Part shown: positions 42,772 to 51,871 of the stretch, piece after piece
How the letters are laid out: each line of letters opens with the position of its first letter
How positions within the stretch are numbered: position 1 is the first letter of the stretch
Source of the DNA: Spirosoma montaniterrae
GTDB lineage: Bacteria > Bacteroidota > Bacteroidia > Cytophagales > Spirosomataceae
Assembly (NCBI RefSeq): GCF_001988955.1
Contig: NZ_CP014263.1
Coordinates: 1,426,001-1,490,000, forward strand
DNA length: 64,000 bases
Direction: 5' to 3'
The notes under the pieces: model-generated
Seen by the model: only the letters and a program-made list of their open reading frames with translations
Database searches by the model: none
What the model was told of the DNA's origin: nothing
Translations under genes and position numbers: made by a program

Positions 42772-43917
42772 ATGCGCTTTTTCGAACGATATCAGGCAAT
42801 TCTGCACGTCGTTGGCTGGCTGGTGTTTATCGGTCTGCCTTTTCTGACGTTACCCGGTTTTCTGTTTAATCCGCAGGATTTGTTCAGCATGGGTATGGCC
42901 CAACTGCTGACAACAGCCCTGATTATCACGTATTTTTACGCCAATCTGCGTCGACTAACGCCAAATCTGCTTGGTCATAACAGTAATGGATTGTCGACGG
43001 GGTTGTCGTTGAATCGGTTTGTACTGATTATGGCAGGTATGCTCCTTAGCGTGGTGTTGATGCGGTACGCATGTTACCAGCTTTTTCCACCCTCGTTTGT
43101 TGTGCAACAGGGTACTTCCGACGGGCCACTTATATCCCGACCCTTCGGCACAGGAGTGTCCCCGCGTGACCCAAAGCCAGGCCCGCACAGCCCCTGGCCG
43201 GGTGCGCTTAGCAGCGGTATCTCGTTTGGATTTGCTATGATGGTCAGTTCGCTGATGGCGTTATTTCGGTTTCATGCCCGCAGTCAGGAGGTGCAGCAGC
43301 AGATGGCTCTCGAAAAAATATCTGCCGAGTTAGCCATGCTGAAATTGCAGGTAAGTCCGCATTTCCTGTTCAACACGCTCAACAACATCCGCTGGCTGGC
43401 CCGCAAAAAATCGGATCAGACCGAAACCGCTGTCGTGACGCTGGCGCAGTTGCTGCGCTATATGATTTATCAGGCCCGGCAAGACCGTGTGTCGCTCCGG
43501 CAGGAAATCGAACATCTAAAACATTACATCGACCTGCAAAAAATGCGGCTGACCGAAATTCATACGGTTTCATTTACCTGCGAAGGCGACCTCGACAGGC
43601 AGCAGATTGAGCCGTTGCTGTTTATTCCATTCGTAGAAAATGCGTTTAAGTATGGCATTCACGGGCAAAAACCGAGTCATATTCGTATCTGGCTTACCGT
43701 TACTGACGAACAGCTTACCTTTGGTGTAGAGAATCCGGTTTTCGACGTGCCCACCGTTCCGAAACCCGTATCGTCCGAAGAAACCGGTTCGGGTATTGGT
43801 ATCGAAAACGTGCGGCACCGGCTGAGGCTACACTACCCCGACCAGCACGCGCTGACGCTGACCAATGCCAACAACCGCTTTCGCGTATTGCTGACCCTGC
43901 ACCTCGCTCATGACTAA
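42772..43917 (+). CDS. LytS-type sensor histidine kinase (second pair)
   Basis: The 381-residue protein has about four membrane helices (10-30, 40-60, 80-105, 145-165), a coiled coil and a His_kinase domain. The phosphoacceptor is H197 in QVSPHFLFN, and the ATPase has FVENAFKYGIHG (N box) and GSGIGIENV (G box). It overlaps the regulator gene by 8 bases, in the order kinase then regulator; the pair at 17550-19604 is read in the same order on the opposite strand. The signal it senses is unknown. Confidence 0.92.
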   Translation: MRFFERYQAILHVVGWLVFIGLPFLTLPGFLFNPQDLFSMGMAQLLTTALIITYFYANLRRLTPNLLGHNSNGLSTGLSLNRFVLIMAGMLLSVVLMRYACYQLFPPSFVVQQGTSDGPLISRPFGTGVSPRDPKPGPHSPWPGALSSGISFGFAMMVSSLMALFRFHARSQEVQQQMALEKISAELAMLKLQVSPHFLFNTLNNIRWLARKKSDQTETAVVTLAQLLRYMIYQARQDRVSLRQEIEHLKHYIDLQKMRLTEIHTVSFTCEGDLDRQQIEPLLFIPFVENAFKYGIHGQKPSHIRIWLTVTDEQLTFGVENPVFDVPTVPKPVSSEETGSGIGIENVRHRLRLHYPDQHALTLTNANNRFRVLLTLHLAHD

Positions 43918-44650
43918 ACTGCGCTGCATCGCTATTGACGACGAACCGTTCGCGCTCGATATGCTGGCCGACGACATTCGGAAAGTACCATTTTTAGACT
44001 TGATCGACCAGTTTTCAAGCCCGCTCGAAGCCTACGACCGGCTCCAGCAAAATAATGTCGATCTGTTGTTTCTCGACATTCAGATGCCCACACTGACCGG
44101 CATTCAGTTTCTGCGAACGCTGACCCAGCCGCCGATGGTGATTCTGACTACCGCCTACGAGCAGTACGCGCTTGAGGGCTATGACCTCGACGTGGTGGAT
44201 TACCTGCTGAAACCGATTCCGTTCGAGCGGTTCATGAAAGCCGTCACCAAAGCGCGGGAACTGTTCCGGCTTCGGCAACCCGCCCTGCAAACCAATGAGT
44301 CAACCCCGCCCGTAGCCGACACGCCCGAACCGCAGCGCACGTTTTTCTTCATCTTCTCGGAATACCGGGAGATCCGAATTTTCCATGATGAGGTGCTGTA
44401 TGTGGAAGGGCTGAAAGATTACGTAAAGATTTTCACGACTCAGCAACCCCGCCCTTTGCTGAGCCGCCTGACGCTCAAGGCCATCGAAGCCAAACTACCC
44501 GCAGACCGGTTTTGCCGTGTACACAAATCGTTCATTGTGGCGTTGGATAAGATAAGCTCGTTTCAGCGAACGAACTTGTATATTGGCCGCCAGGAAATTC
44601 CTGTCGGCAGCAGCTACGCCGACGAGTTTATTCGTCGGTATGGGGCCTGA
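43910..44650 (+). CDS. LytTR-family response regulator (second pair)
   Basis: The 246-residue protein has a receiver domain with D10, D11 and phosphoacceptor D56 (FLDIQMP) and K in LLKPIPF, and a C-terminal LytTR DNA-binding domain (about 145-246) with FFIFSEYREIRIF and FCRVHKSFIVALDKI. It overlaps the kinase by 8 bases and is coupled to it. It is followed by a 84-base gap before the xylose-isomerase-like gene. Confidence 0.92.
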   Translation: MTKLRCIAIDDEPFALDMLADDIRKVPFLDLIDQFSSPLEAYDRLQQNNVDLLFLDIQMPTLTGIQFLRTLTQPPMVILTTAYEQYALEGYDLDVVDYLLKPIPFERFMKAVTKARELFRLRQPALQTNESTPPVADTPEPQRTFFFIFSEYREIRIFHDEVLYVEGLKDYVKIFTTQQPRPLLSRLTLKAIEAKLPADRFCRVHKSFIVALDKISSFQRTNLYIGRQEIPVGSSYADEFIRRYGA

Positions 44651-44734
44651 TTTTTAATTGTTCTCAAACTAAATAGTTGCCCACTTACACAAGCGGGCGA
44701 CTTACGTTGCCCGCTTATTAAAACAAAAAACTCT

Positions 44735-45607
44735 ATGAACAGACGTCAGGTACTTAAAATCAGCGCGTTAGCCACGTCGACTGCGCTGCTCCCTTCGGCC
44801 CGGTTGCTGGCTGCATCGCCCAAACGGGTGGGCCTACAACTCTATACGTTGCGCGAAGACATGGCGAAAGACCCCGACGCCACGCTGAAGCGGGTGGCCC
44901 AGATTGGCTACAAAGAAGTTGAATCGTTTGGCTATGGCGATGGCAAATTTTTCGGGAAGACGCCGAAACAGTACGCAGCTTTGCTAAAAGACCTCGGTCT
45001 CAGCACGCCCAGCGGCCACTACATGACGGGCAACGTGATGATGAAAGGCGAAGGTACGCTGACCAACAACTGGAAACGCGCCGTTGACGATGCCGCCGAA
45101 GTGGGCCAGAAATACATGGTCTGCGCCTACCTGTTTCCGCCCGAGCGGACAAAGATTGACGACTACAAAAAATTTGCTGAGTTGTTCAATAAATCGGCAG
45201 AGGTATGCCGGGCGGCTGGTATTCAGTTCGCCTACCACAATCACGATTTTGAGTTTCAGCCACTTGACGGTCAGATGCCTTACGACCTGCTGCTGACCAA
45301 CACGGACCCAGCACTGGTGAAGATGGAACTGGACCTCTACTGGACAACCTTTGCCGGGCAAGACCCTGTGGCGTTGTTCAAAAAACATCCAGGCCGGTTC
45401 CCGCTCTGGCACATCAAAGATATGGCGAAAACGCCCCAGCGGGAGTTCGCCGAAGTTGGCACGGGCAGCATCGACTTTCAACGTATTTTCGACGCGCAAA
45501 AAACGGCTGGTCTGACGAATTACTTTGTTGAGCAGGACGTTGCCAAACGCCCCCCGCTCGAAGCTATCGAGATCAGCTACAAAAACATGCAAAAACTGTC
45601 GGTTTAA
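44735..45607 (+). CDS. Exported xylose-isomerase-like TIM barrel
   Basis: The 290-residue protein has a Tat-like signal (MNRRQVLKIS then a hydrophobic core to LLAA) and an AP_endonuc_2 sugar-isomerase TIM barrel. Sugar-metal ligands are suggested by YHNHDFEF, a KMELDLYW strand and the DMAKT segment. Members are sugar phosphate isomerases or epimerases, often secreted in Bacteroidota. It follows the second LytTR regulator, but the long leader suggests its own promoter (a TACGTTG-like element is in the gap). It ends at a bidirectional hairpin. Confidence 0.82.
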   Translation: MNRRQVLKISALATSTALLPSARLLAASPKRVGLQLYTLREDMAKDPDATLKRVAQIGYKEVESFGYGDGKFFGKTPKQYAALLKDLGLSTPSGHYMTGNVMMKGEGTLTNNWKRAVDDAAEVGQKYMVCAYLFPPERTKIDDYKKFAELFNKSAEVCRAAGIQFAYHNHDFEFQPLDGQMPYDLLLTNTDPALVKMELDLYWTTFAGQDPVALFKKHPGRFPLWHIKDMAKTPQREFAEVGTGSIDFQRIFDAQKTAGLTNYFVEQDVAKRPPLEAIEISYKNMQKLSV

Positions 45608-45611
45608 TTCA

Positions 45612-45671
45612 GTACATATAGAACCAAAAAACGCCGGGCTGTGAGTCCGGCGTTTTTGGTTCTATATGTAC
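45612..45671. terminator. Long bidirectional terminator hairpin
   Basis: The stem starts GTACATATAGAACC and is mirrored at the end by GGTTCTATATGTAC; the inner stem is ACGCCGG with CCGGCGT, flanked by A- and T-runs. It can terminate the isomerase-like gene on the plus strand and the convergent cytochrome-dehydrogenase gene on the minus strand. Confidence 0.85.
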
Positions 45672-45674
45672 TTA

Positions 45675-47090
45675 TTACTGCGCCATTGGCACCAGCCGGA
45701 ACACGTAGCCGGGGTCTTCAACGGATACGTAGATGTAGCCATCCGGCCCCATATCGACGTTGCGGAGCCGACCGATATTTTTCAGAATATTTTCCTGTTT
45801 CACCACTTTATCGCCCTCGATTACGCAGCGATTCAGGTACTGAAACCGCAGCGAGCCGACCATTAGGTTGCCTGCCCAACCGGGATATTTGTTGCCCGTT
45901 ACGAACGCCATTCCGCTCGGCCCAATCGACGGTAGCCAGTAGGTGAGGGGCTGTTCCATGCCTTCTTTGGCGGTCAGGCTCGTAATTGGTTTGCCATCGT
46001 AGTTGATGCCGTAGCAGATGACCGGCCAGCCGTAATTCGCTGATTTTCTGACGATATTGATTTCATCACCTCCGCGCGGGCCGTGTTCGTGTGTCCAGAC
46101 GGCCCCTGTGTTGGGGTTCACGGCCATGCCCTGCGGGTTACGGTGGCCGTAGGAGAACACCGATGCATGGGCGTCGGATTTGCCCACAAACGGGTTGTCT
46201 TTGGGAATCCGGCCATCATCGTGCAGGCGGTGTACTTTACCCGCGTCGCGGCTTAGCGATTGCGGATTTTCTTTCTCATTGCCCCGGTCGCCTACGGTTA
46301 CGTACAGATAGCCGCTTTTGTCGAACGCCAGCCGCGAACCGTAGTGGTGGCGGGTTTTCGAGTAGGGGAGTGCTTCAAAAATTACCTTCGGCTCGGTCAG
46401 CGCATTGCCCGATAGTTTGGCCCGCATCACTGCCGTGGTTGCCAGCTTTTCACCGCCCTCTTCTTTTGGCACCGAATAAGACAGATAAATAAACTGATTT
46501 TTAGCAAAATTGGGGTGAATTTCTACGTCGAGCATACCACCCTGACCCTCGGCCACTACCGCCGGAACGCCCGACAGCTTCGTTTTTTGCCCGGCTTTAT
46601 CGACCCGATAAACGTCGCCCGCCCGGTCGGTCACGAGCATACCGCCATCAGGCAGGAACGTCAGCCCCCACGGCGATTTCAGCCCACTTGCCACCGTATC
46701 TAACTTCACCGTCATGCCTTCCGACGCGAACACGTTTGAGGTGGGCTTGCTGGCGAATTTGTACTGATCTACGTTTTTCAAACTCACCAGGATGAGGTCG
46801 GCCAACTCGTCGATTTCTTTATCGGTCATCACACCTTTCCAGGCGGGCATACCCAGATCGGTATACCCGTTGGTAACACTGGTGATCAGATCGTTTTTGG
46901 CGTTACCATGTTTCCACTTGCGATCAACAAAAGCTTCTACTTTCTCGCCGTGGCACGACGCACAGTACGTCTCGTAGTTTTCGCGGGCAGTTTTGGCCTT
47001 GCCTTGATTAGAGTTCGGTGCCGGTTCAGCCAGAAAACTACTGAGGGCAAAAACGGCCACGAAGGCCATGCCGATGGTGTAACGGAGCAT
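45675..47090 (-). CDS. Cytochrome c fused to PQQ-dependent sugar dehydrogenase
   Basis: The 471-residue protein has a Sec signal (about 1-21) then a cytochrome c domain with CASCH (C43, C46, H47) and a likely axial M81 in LGMPAWKG. Residues 120-471 form a GSDH beta-propeller of the YliI aldose-dehydrogenase type: KSPWGLTFLPDG, GNEKENPQ, SYGHRNPQG, HEHGPRGGDEIN. PQQ-dependent sugar oxidation in the periplasm would pass electrons straight to the fused haem. It converges with the isomerase-like gene. Confidence 0.9.
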   Translation of the reverse strand: MLRYTIGMAFVAVFALSSFLAEPAPNSNQGKAKTARENYETYCASCHGEKVEAFVDRKWKHGNAKNDLITSVTNGYTDLGMPAWKGVMTDKEIDELADLILVSLKNVDQYKFASKPTSNVFASEGMTVKLDTVASGLKSPWGLTFLPDGGMLVTDRAGDVYRVDKAGQKTKLSGVPAVVAEGQGGMLDVEIHPNFAKNQFIYLSYSVPKEEGGEKLATTAVMRAKLSGNALTEPKVIFEALPYSKTRHHYGSRLAFDKSGYLYVTVGDRGNEKENPQSLSRDAGKVHRLHDDGRIPKDNPFVGKSDAHASVFSYGHRNPQGMAVNPNTGAVWTHEHGPRGGDEINIVRKSANYGWPVICYGINYDGKPITSLTAKEGMEQPLTYWLPSIGPSGMAFVTGNKYPGWAGNLMVGSLRFQYLNRCVIEGDKVVKQENILKNIGRLRNVDMGPDGYIYVSVEDPGYVFRLVPMAQ

Positions 47091-47106
47091 GATGGTATTT
47101 TTTAGA

Positions 47107-47481
47107 TTAAAATGCAGCAGCGGGGCGGGTTCTACTTAGACGAATTAAGCCAGCGCAGGCCCGCCTGAAAATAGTCATGCAGTTTTTTATGTATTGACGG
47201 GCATCATCATTTTCCGAAACAAACTCAACGACAAAAGCTGGAATGGCATTATCGCCAGTAGCCATTTTCTGAAATTGCTCACGAGAAAACAAGGCTACGT
47301 CTGGCCGACGCATTACCTCTATTTGTTTCATACTGGTGGTGGGTTCCAGAACGCCGTTGTTGAATTCGTACACGTAATTATCATCCGACTCCCAGCGCAG
47401 AAATTCGGCCTTCGTCATTGTTAGACCGGCGTATTTTGGAATGCCATATCGCTCGTTATAGGCTACTGTCAGCGTCTCCAT
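47107..47481 (-). pseudogene. Uma2-family gene, internally deleted and frameshifted
   Basis: The frame opens like a Uma2 (DUF820) endonuclease-like gene (MTKAEFLRWESDDNYVYEF, GVLEPTTSMKQ) but jumps from there to MRRPDVALFSREQ, leaving out about 50 residues that lie between these motifs in normal members. The core end FVVEFVSENDDARQYI is intact. At a run of six A on the coding strand (T at 47183-47188) one base appears lost: in the shifted frame the sequence continues KKLHDYFQAGLRW and ends at 47132, as expected for the family. Both defects make a pseudogene very likely. Confidence 0.75.
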
Positions 47482-47505
47482 TATGATTGGTTATCTTCAT
47501 TCAAA

Positions 47506-47550
47506 GATACAAAAAACGCCGAACCTCTCAGTCCGGCGTTTTTTTGTATC
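47506..47550 (-). terminator. Terminator of the NTF2-fold lipoprotein gene
   Basis: GATACAAAAAACGCCG pairs with CGGCGTTTTTTTGTATC (one extra T). On the minus strand the stem lies directly after the lipoprotein stop at 47549. Confidence 0.7.
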
Positions 47551-48040
47551 ATGGGTAGTTGCCAATGTGCCACTTCCAGGCTTTGTTCTCTGTGGAAATA
47601 AACTCCCGAAAGTCGAGTGGCCCCTTCACGAAATACTCCCTCCAGAAACTGATTTTACCATTTTGCAACTGTACAACAGCCACTCCGGTCACGGCACTTT
47701 TCGTTAGGGTATTACCAAACGTAAACTCCCCGGTTCCGGTTTGCTTTTGTTCATCGAACCACAAATTATGAAACGTCATGGTTGTTCCCTTCTTCAGCGC
47801 ACCGAAATAAGGCTTTAGCTGCGTATGGCCTCTATAAAACTGCTGGTCGGGCGGCTGCATGTACACGGCATCGGGCGTGAAACAGGCCAATGCCTGCTGC
47901 GTATTTTGGGTTGTCCAGGCTGTTGCAAGCTGGTTCATCAATTCCCGAAAACGCGCGTCATCCATCGCTTGTTCATGTGGTTGACACGACAGCAAAGTCA
48001 GGATGAATAATCCCATAGCGAAAGTCATTTTCATACGCAT
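47549..48040 (-). CDS. SnoaL/NTF2-fold lipoprotein
   Basis: The start is taken at ATG 48040 (alternatives at 48034 and 48028); a Sec/lipoprotein signal ends at LLSCQP. The remaining 140 residues form an NTF2-like domain with ALACFTPDAVYMQPP, then YRGHTQLKPYF and a C-terminal GKISFWREYFVKG. This is a DUF4440/ketosteroid-isomerase-like protein of unknown activity. It is a second member of the fold after the one at 13946. It lies between the Uma2 remnant and the orphan HigA, on the same strand. Confidence 0.78.
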   Translation of the reverse strand: MRMKMTFAMGLFILTLLSCQPHEQAMDDARFRELMNQLATAWTTQNTQQALACFTPDAVYMQPPDQQFYRGHTQLKPYFGALKKGTTMTFHNLWFDEQKQTGTGEFTFGNTLTKSAVTGVAVVQLQNGKISFWREYFVKGPLDFREFISTENKAWKWHIGNYP

Positions 48041-48087
48041 CCGTTCGCGTTTGAATAGCTCTGACGTATAGATATGCACTGGCCGAC

Positions 48088-48480
48088 TTAGGCATGATCC
48101 AGAATGAACCCGGCGTCGATGTTTAGCTTTGTGCGCAACTTTTTGGCTAATGCCAGATTGATTGAACGTTTGCCGCGTAGCACTTCTGATAAGCGTGTTT
48201 CGGGAATTTCCAGCAGAGCTGCCATATCCCGTTGACTGGCTTTGCGCTCATACATCTTAAACTGAATCATCTCCGGGATGCTTTGCGGGACTTTAATAGG
48301 CATCAATGGGAGACTGTCTTCATAGGCTTCAGCCGCTATCGATAGCCGGGCCAGTTCATCGCCTTCGTCGGGCATTAAGGCTGCAAAACCCCCACCCGCC
48401 GTCGCTTTCTGTAAGTAGGTTTCAATCCGGACCATTAAGGCCAGATACAGATAGTCCGTTTGGTTGGTTGGTGTCTGCAT
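48088..48480 (-). CDS. Orphan HigA-like antitoxin
   Basis: The protein has 130 residues from the ATG at 48480; a TTG at 48510 is less likely. It shares the layout of the HigA at 33020: a helical N-terminal half with a PQSIPEMIQFKMYE segment, then an Xre helix-turn-helix (QRDMAALLEIPETRLSEVL) and RGKRSINLALAKKLRTKL. No HigB gene is present on either side: downstream is a lipoprotein gene and upstream a long non-coding stretch. It may be a survivor that cross-binds, or the toxin has been lost. Confidence 0.8.
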   Translation of the reverse strand: MQTPTNQTDYLYLALMVRIETYLQKATAGGGFAALMPDEGDELARLSIAAEAYEDSLPLMPIKVPQSIPEMIQFKMYERKASQRDMAALLEIPETRLSEVLRGKRSINLALAKKLRTKLNIDAGFILDHA

Positions 48481-48677
48481 ACCGGCAAAGTCAAATGGTT
48501 GTACAGTCAATTGTGAAGGTAGTACGTTTGTAAATATAGTCGAAACCCGGTCTGCTCATCTAACAAAATTAACGTTGAACCAGCAAGTTTAACCTGTTTA
48601 TAACGCCACTTTACCAGCATGTGTGCGCAGAACAAAAATTTGGTGGTCTGTGTTTAACTTATACCATTTTGACTTGG

Positions 48678-48791
48678 CTATGACGTATTGCTGACGCGAG
48701 TGAGACGCAAAGGATTGCGTCTCTACGTCGGATGGTCAACCGTAGAGACGCAACCCTTTGCGTCTCCTCATGCGTCAGCAATACGTCATAG
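48678..48791. repeat. GAGACGCAA nested palindrome, copy 3
   Basis: The left arm 48678-48727 (CTATGACGTATTGCTGACGC then GAGACGCAAAGG) pairs with 48741-48791, with a few mismatches in about 50 bases. The 13-base centre contains TCGGATGGTCA. Confidence 0.85.
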
Positions 48792-48837
48792 ATGATTCCA
48801 TTGGGTATTAGCTGAGACATAACGGCAAAACTACATA

Positions 48838-49005
48838 ATGCAAAAGCAACTGGAAATAGAACCATTTAAAACCCACTTTGAAAAATTTCTCAATTTTTTG
48901 GGTCAGTACAATAAAAATCGTAGAGCTAATAAATGTGTTTTACATTTAGAGAAACCTTTAAAGGATGCTTCAAGTCAGGTTAGTTGGTTTTTAAAACGAA
49001 AATAA
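48838..49005 (+). CDS. Possible 55-residue AT-rich small ORF
   Basis: The frame ATG 48838 to TAA 49003-49005 encodes 55 residues, rich in Lys, Phe and Asn (starts MQKQLEIEPFK, ends WFLKRK). It has no recognisable domain and no visible promoter. The codon use differs strongly from the GC-rich neighbours, which suggests foreign origin if it is real. It could be a remnant of an insertion, such as a transposase fragment. I give it low confidence because nothing but openness supports it. Confidence 0.25.
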   Translation: MQKQLEIEPFKTHFEKFLNFLGQYNKNRRANKCVLHLEKPLKDASSQVSWFLKRK

Positions 49006-49189
49006 AAACCAACTTTTAACTAACTTTCTGCACAGAAATAATGGTGTGTAAGCCAAATTCAATTTGAACGTACTGTCTGGTTCTATCCATCAATTCAACA
49101 TAAGCTGACTCTTCAAGACTCTTAGGCTTAACAGTTGACGATAAGGAGATGGCACAAAGGCGTATTTCCTAACTGGTCGGGCTGAACCC

Positions 49190-49657
49190 ATGAAAAAAAT
49201 GTCAGTTGACAGTCTAATGGCATGTAAATTAGTGCCAGATAACACGAAGCTAATGGACTTCGCAACCGATACCGACTGGACGGGCAACGGCTTCGCCATC
49301 GTTGAGCAGGCCCGCGCAGGCGTCAGCCGGGCCAGAGCCGATGAACTTGCCCGACCGCTGGGCCTGACCGACAAAGAAATGGCCCGGATGCTTAACCTCT
49401 CCGAACGGACATTCCACCGGCTGCGGCCCGACGCCCGTTTCGATAGCAACGCGTCGGAACGGCTCTTGTTGCTGGAGGTGCTGATTCAGCATGGCCTTTC
49501 GGTGTTCGATGGCCGGGCCGACGTGCTGGGCCGCTGGCTGCACGGCCCACTGCCCGAACTGCGCGACCAGGCCCCTGTTGTACTCTTGGACACCACTACC
49601 GGTTTTGGTATGGTGCATACCGTACTGGGCCGTATCGAACACGGCGTTTACGCCTGA
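49190..49657 (+). CDS. Xre/MbcA/ParS-type antitoxin (intact)
   Basis: The 155-residue protein has an N-terminal Xre-like helix bundle (KEMARMLNLSERTFHRL) and the C-terminal DUF2384 toxin-binding part, which ends with LGRIEHGVYA, the usual final motif of the family. It normally neutralises a RES-domain NAD-phosphorolysing or ADP-ribosylating toxin encoded directly downstream. In this window the antitoxin is intact, but only a C-terminal fragment of the toxin follows. The gene may still bind its own promoter or protect against other RES toxins. Confidence 0.82.
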   Translation: MKKMSVDSLMACKLVPDNTKLMDFATDTDWTGNGFAIVEQARAGVSRARADELARPLGLTDKEMARMLNLSERTFHRLRPDARFDSNASERLLLLEVLIQHGLSVFDGRADVLGRWLHGPLPELRDQAPVVLLDTTTGFGMVHTVLGRIEHGVYA

Positions 49658-49850
49658 GTTTCTACATGACAACCACCGCTTTCTGGCCGACTGGCTTAAC
49701 CAGCCCGACAGGCTGGCTCTCGGCGTACCGTCGGCGGTGGTGCCCGACTCGTATAACATCCTGCTGCATCCGCTACACCCGGCCTACCGACGCGTTGAGG
49801 TTATACGCACGTCTGTCTTTCCTGTCGATGCGCGTTTGTGGATTTCATAA
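49655..49850 (+). pseudogene. RES-domain toxin, C-terminal fragment only
   Basis: Downstream of the antitoxin the frame reads EFLHDNHRFLADWLNQ, then VPSAVVPDSYNILLHPLHP and a final FPVDARLW, which is the last third of a RES toxin of about 150 residues. The catalytic N-terminal part, with the NAD-binding Arg and Tyr, is missing. The fragment starts right at the antitoxin stop, so a deletion removed about 90 residues and the toxin start. No open start codon for a full product remains. Confidence 0.75.
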
Positions 49851-51740
49851 CGCCCCTGCTTTAATCTCATCTACAACGGCTGGGTCGAGCAGCGTGGTCG
49901 TGTCACCTAAGTTACTGGTGTCGCCCTCGGCGATTTTGCGAAGGATTCGGCGCATGATTTTGCCCGAACGGGTTTTGGGCAGGCCCGTCACGAACTGGAT
50001 TTTGTCGGGTTTGGCAATTGGGCCGATTACGCGGCTGACCGTCGCCAGAATGTCGCGCTTGGTCAGGTCGGCGTCGTGGTCGGCGGGCATGGCGTCGGCA
50101 ATGACGTAGGCGTAGATGCCTTGTCCCTTGATGTCGTGCGGATAGCCTACTACCGCGCTCTCAACTACGCCCGTGTGCATGTTGATGGCATTTTCGACCT
50201 CCGCCGTACCGATGCGATGCCCCGATACGTTCAGCACGTCGTCGACGCGGCCCGTGATGCGGTAGTAACCGTCTTCGTCGCGCAGGCAGCCATCGCCCGT
50301 AAAATACAGTCCGGGATAAGCCGAAAAGTACGTTTGGCGGCAACGTTCGTGATCGCCCCAGGTGGTGCGCAACATGCCCGGCCACGGAAACTTCATGCAC
50401 AGATTGCCCGACACGCCGTTGCCCTCAATTTCTTTCCCGTTTTCATCGACCAAAACCGGCTGAACGCCCGGCAGCGGCAGCGTAGCGAAGGTGGGTTTCG
50501 TTTTCGTGACGCCGGCAACAGGCGAAATTAAGATACCGCCTGTTTCGGTCTGCCACCACGTATCTACGATAGGGCAGCGGTTTTTGCCGATGTGGTCGTC
50601 GTACCAGTGCCAGGCTTCGGCGTTGATGGGTTCGCCTACTGAGCCGAGCACCTTCAGGCTGCTTAGATCGTGGTTCTCTACTTTCTCCAGCCCAAAGCCC
50701 ATCAGCGACCGAATGGCCGTTGGAGCCGTGTACAGAATGTTGACCTGGTGTTTATCGACAATATCCCAGAACCGCCCGCAGTCGGGCCAGGTTGGTACGC
50801 CCTCGAAGAGCAACGAAGTAGCTCCGCAAGCCAGTGGGCCATATACGATGTAGCTGTGTCCGGTAATCCAGCCGATGTCTGCCGTGCAGAAAAACGTTTG
50901 GTTTTCCTCATACTGGAACACATTCTGGAACGTGTAGGCGGCATAAACCATATAGCCCCCGCAGGTGTGCACCACGCCCTTTGGCTTGCCCGTTGAGCCG
51001 GACGTATATAAAATAAACAGTACGTCTTCGGCATCCATTTCTTCGGCGGGGCAGTCGGCGGTTACTTGTTTGAGTTCCTGCTCCATCCACACGTCGCGGC
51101 CTTTCAGCATGGCAACGGGCGTGCGGGTGCGCGTCATCACGATTACTTTTTCGACGCTGGGACAGCCAATCAGCGCGTCATCGACCACGCTTTTGAGCGG
51201 AATTTCTTTGTTGCCCCGGTACGCCCCATCGGCAGTGATGACCAATCGGCACTGGGCGTCGTTGATACGGTCGGCAATGCTTTGGGCCGAGAAGCCGCCA
51301 AATACCACCGAGTGAATAGCTCCAATGCGGGCGCAGGCCAGCACGGCAATTGCCAGTTCGGGCACCATCGGCATGTAGATACATACCCGGTCGCCTTTAC
51401 CAACGCCATTGCGTTTCAACACATTCGCCATACGACAGACCTGCTCGTGCAGCATTCGGTAGGTCAGGGTCATGCCTGCTTCGGCGGGGTCGTTGGGTTC
51501 CCAGATGATGGCGGGCTGATCGCCCCGTGTAAGCAGGTGCCGGTCGAGGCAGTTTTCAGTAATGTTGAGTTTGCCGCCCTGAAACCATTTTACGTTAGGT
51601 TCGTCAAAATTCCACTGTAGCACCCGTTTCCAGGGTTTACGCCATTGAAATTCCTGAGCAATTTCGGCCCAGAAAGTTTCGGGGTCTTCGATACTGTGTT
51701 GGTAAGCAGCCTGATACTCGTCAAAGGTTCGGATACGCAT
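49845..51740 (-). CDS. acs: Acetyl-CoA synthetase
   Basis: The 631-residue protein starts at ATG 51740 ([10 protein letters not shown]). It has the ANL fold: [11 protein letters not shown] (P-loop, about residue 250), [22 protein letters not shown] and [21 protein letters not shown] (cited in part), and near the end [14 protein letters not shown], whose Lys is the acetylation control site. It turns acetate, ATP and CoA into acetyl-CoA. The stop nearly touches the RES toxin fragment on the other strand. A -7 element is 64 bases upstream. Confidence 0.96.
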   Translation of the reverse strand: MRIRTFDEYQAAYQHSIEDPETFWAEIAQEFQWRKPWKRVLQWNFDEPNVKWFQGGKLNITENCLDRHLLTRGDQPAIIWEPNDPAEAGMTLTYRMLHEQVCRMANVLKRNGVGKGDRVCIYMPMVPELAIAVLACARIGAIHSVVFGGFSAQSIADRINDAQCRLVITADGAYRGNKEIPLKSVVDDALIGCPSVEKVIVMTRTRTPVAMLKGRDVWMEQELKQVTADCPAEEMDAEDVLFILYTSGSTGKPKGVVHTCGGYMVYAAYTFQNVFQYEENQTFFCTADIGWITGHSYIVYGPLACGATSLLFEGVPTWPDCGRFWDIVDKHQVNILYTAPTAIRSLMGFGLEKVENHDLSSLKVLGSVGEPINAEAWHWYDDHIGKNRCPIVDTWWQTETGGILISPVAGVTKTKPTFATLPLPGVQPVLVDENGKEIEGNGVSGNLCMKFPWPGMLRTTWGDHERCRQTYFSAYPGLYFTGDGCLRDEDGYYRITGRVDDVLNVSGHRIGTAEVENAINMHTGVVESAVVGYPHDIKGQGIYAYVIADAMPADHDADLTKRDILATVSRVIGPIAKPDKIQFVTGLPKTRSGKIMRRILRKIAEGDTSNLGDTTTLLDPAVVDEIKAGAL

Positions 51741-51803
51741 AGGGAGAAACGAAAAGGTGAGAGGGTAAACGAGCGAATGCTGACACTCGCGTAAATCGCT
51801 CTG

Positions 51804-51811
51804 CAAAATTA
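51804..51811 (-). promoter_or_regulatory. -7 element for acs
   Basis: TAATTTTG on the minus strand matches TAnnTTTG, 64 bases before the ATG at 51740. Confidence 0.4.
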
Positions 51812-51871
51812 GTGGTTGATAAATTGCTATTGCGTATAGTGATGGGGTAAGGTTGCTAAATAATTATAGCA

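Larger units (their letters stand above)
48481..49189. other. Gene-poor 709-base stretch
   Basis: This stretch holds one GAGACGCAA repeat (48678-48791), an unusually AT-rich segment (48830-49080) with a possible 55-codon frame, and a short lead-in to the antitoxin gene at 49190. Apart from these I see nothing that reads as a gene. The stretch from 48481 to 48677 contains no clear motif beyond AT-rich sequence. Confidence 0.7.

Noticed and set aside
47183..47188. Programmed frameshift in the Uma2 gene
   Set aside because: The gene also lacks about 50 internal residues, and no stimulatory structure is seen, so decay is simpler.
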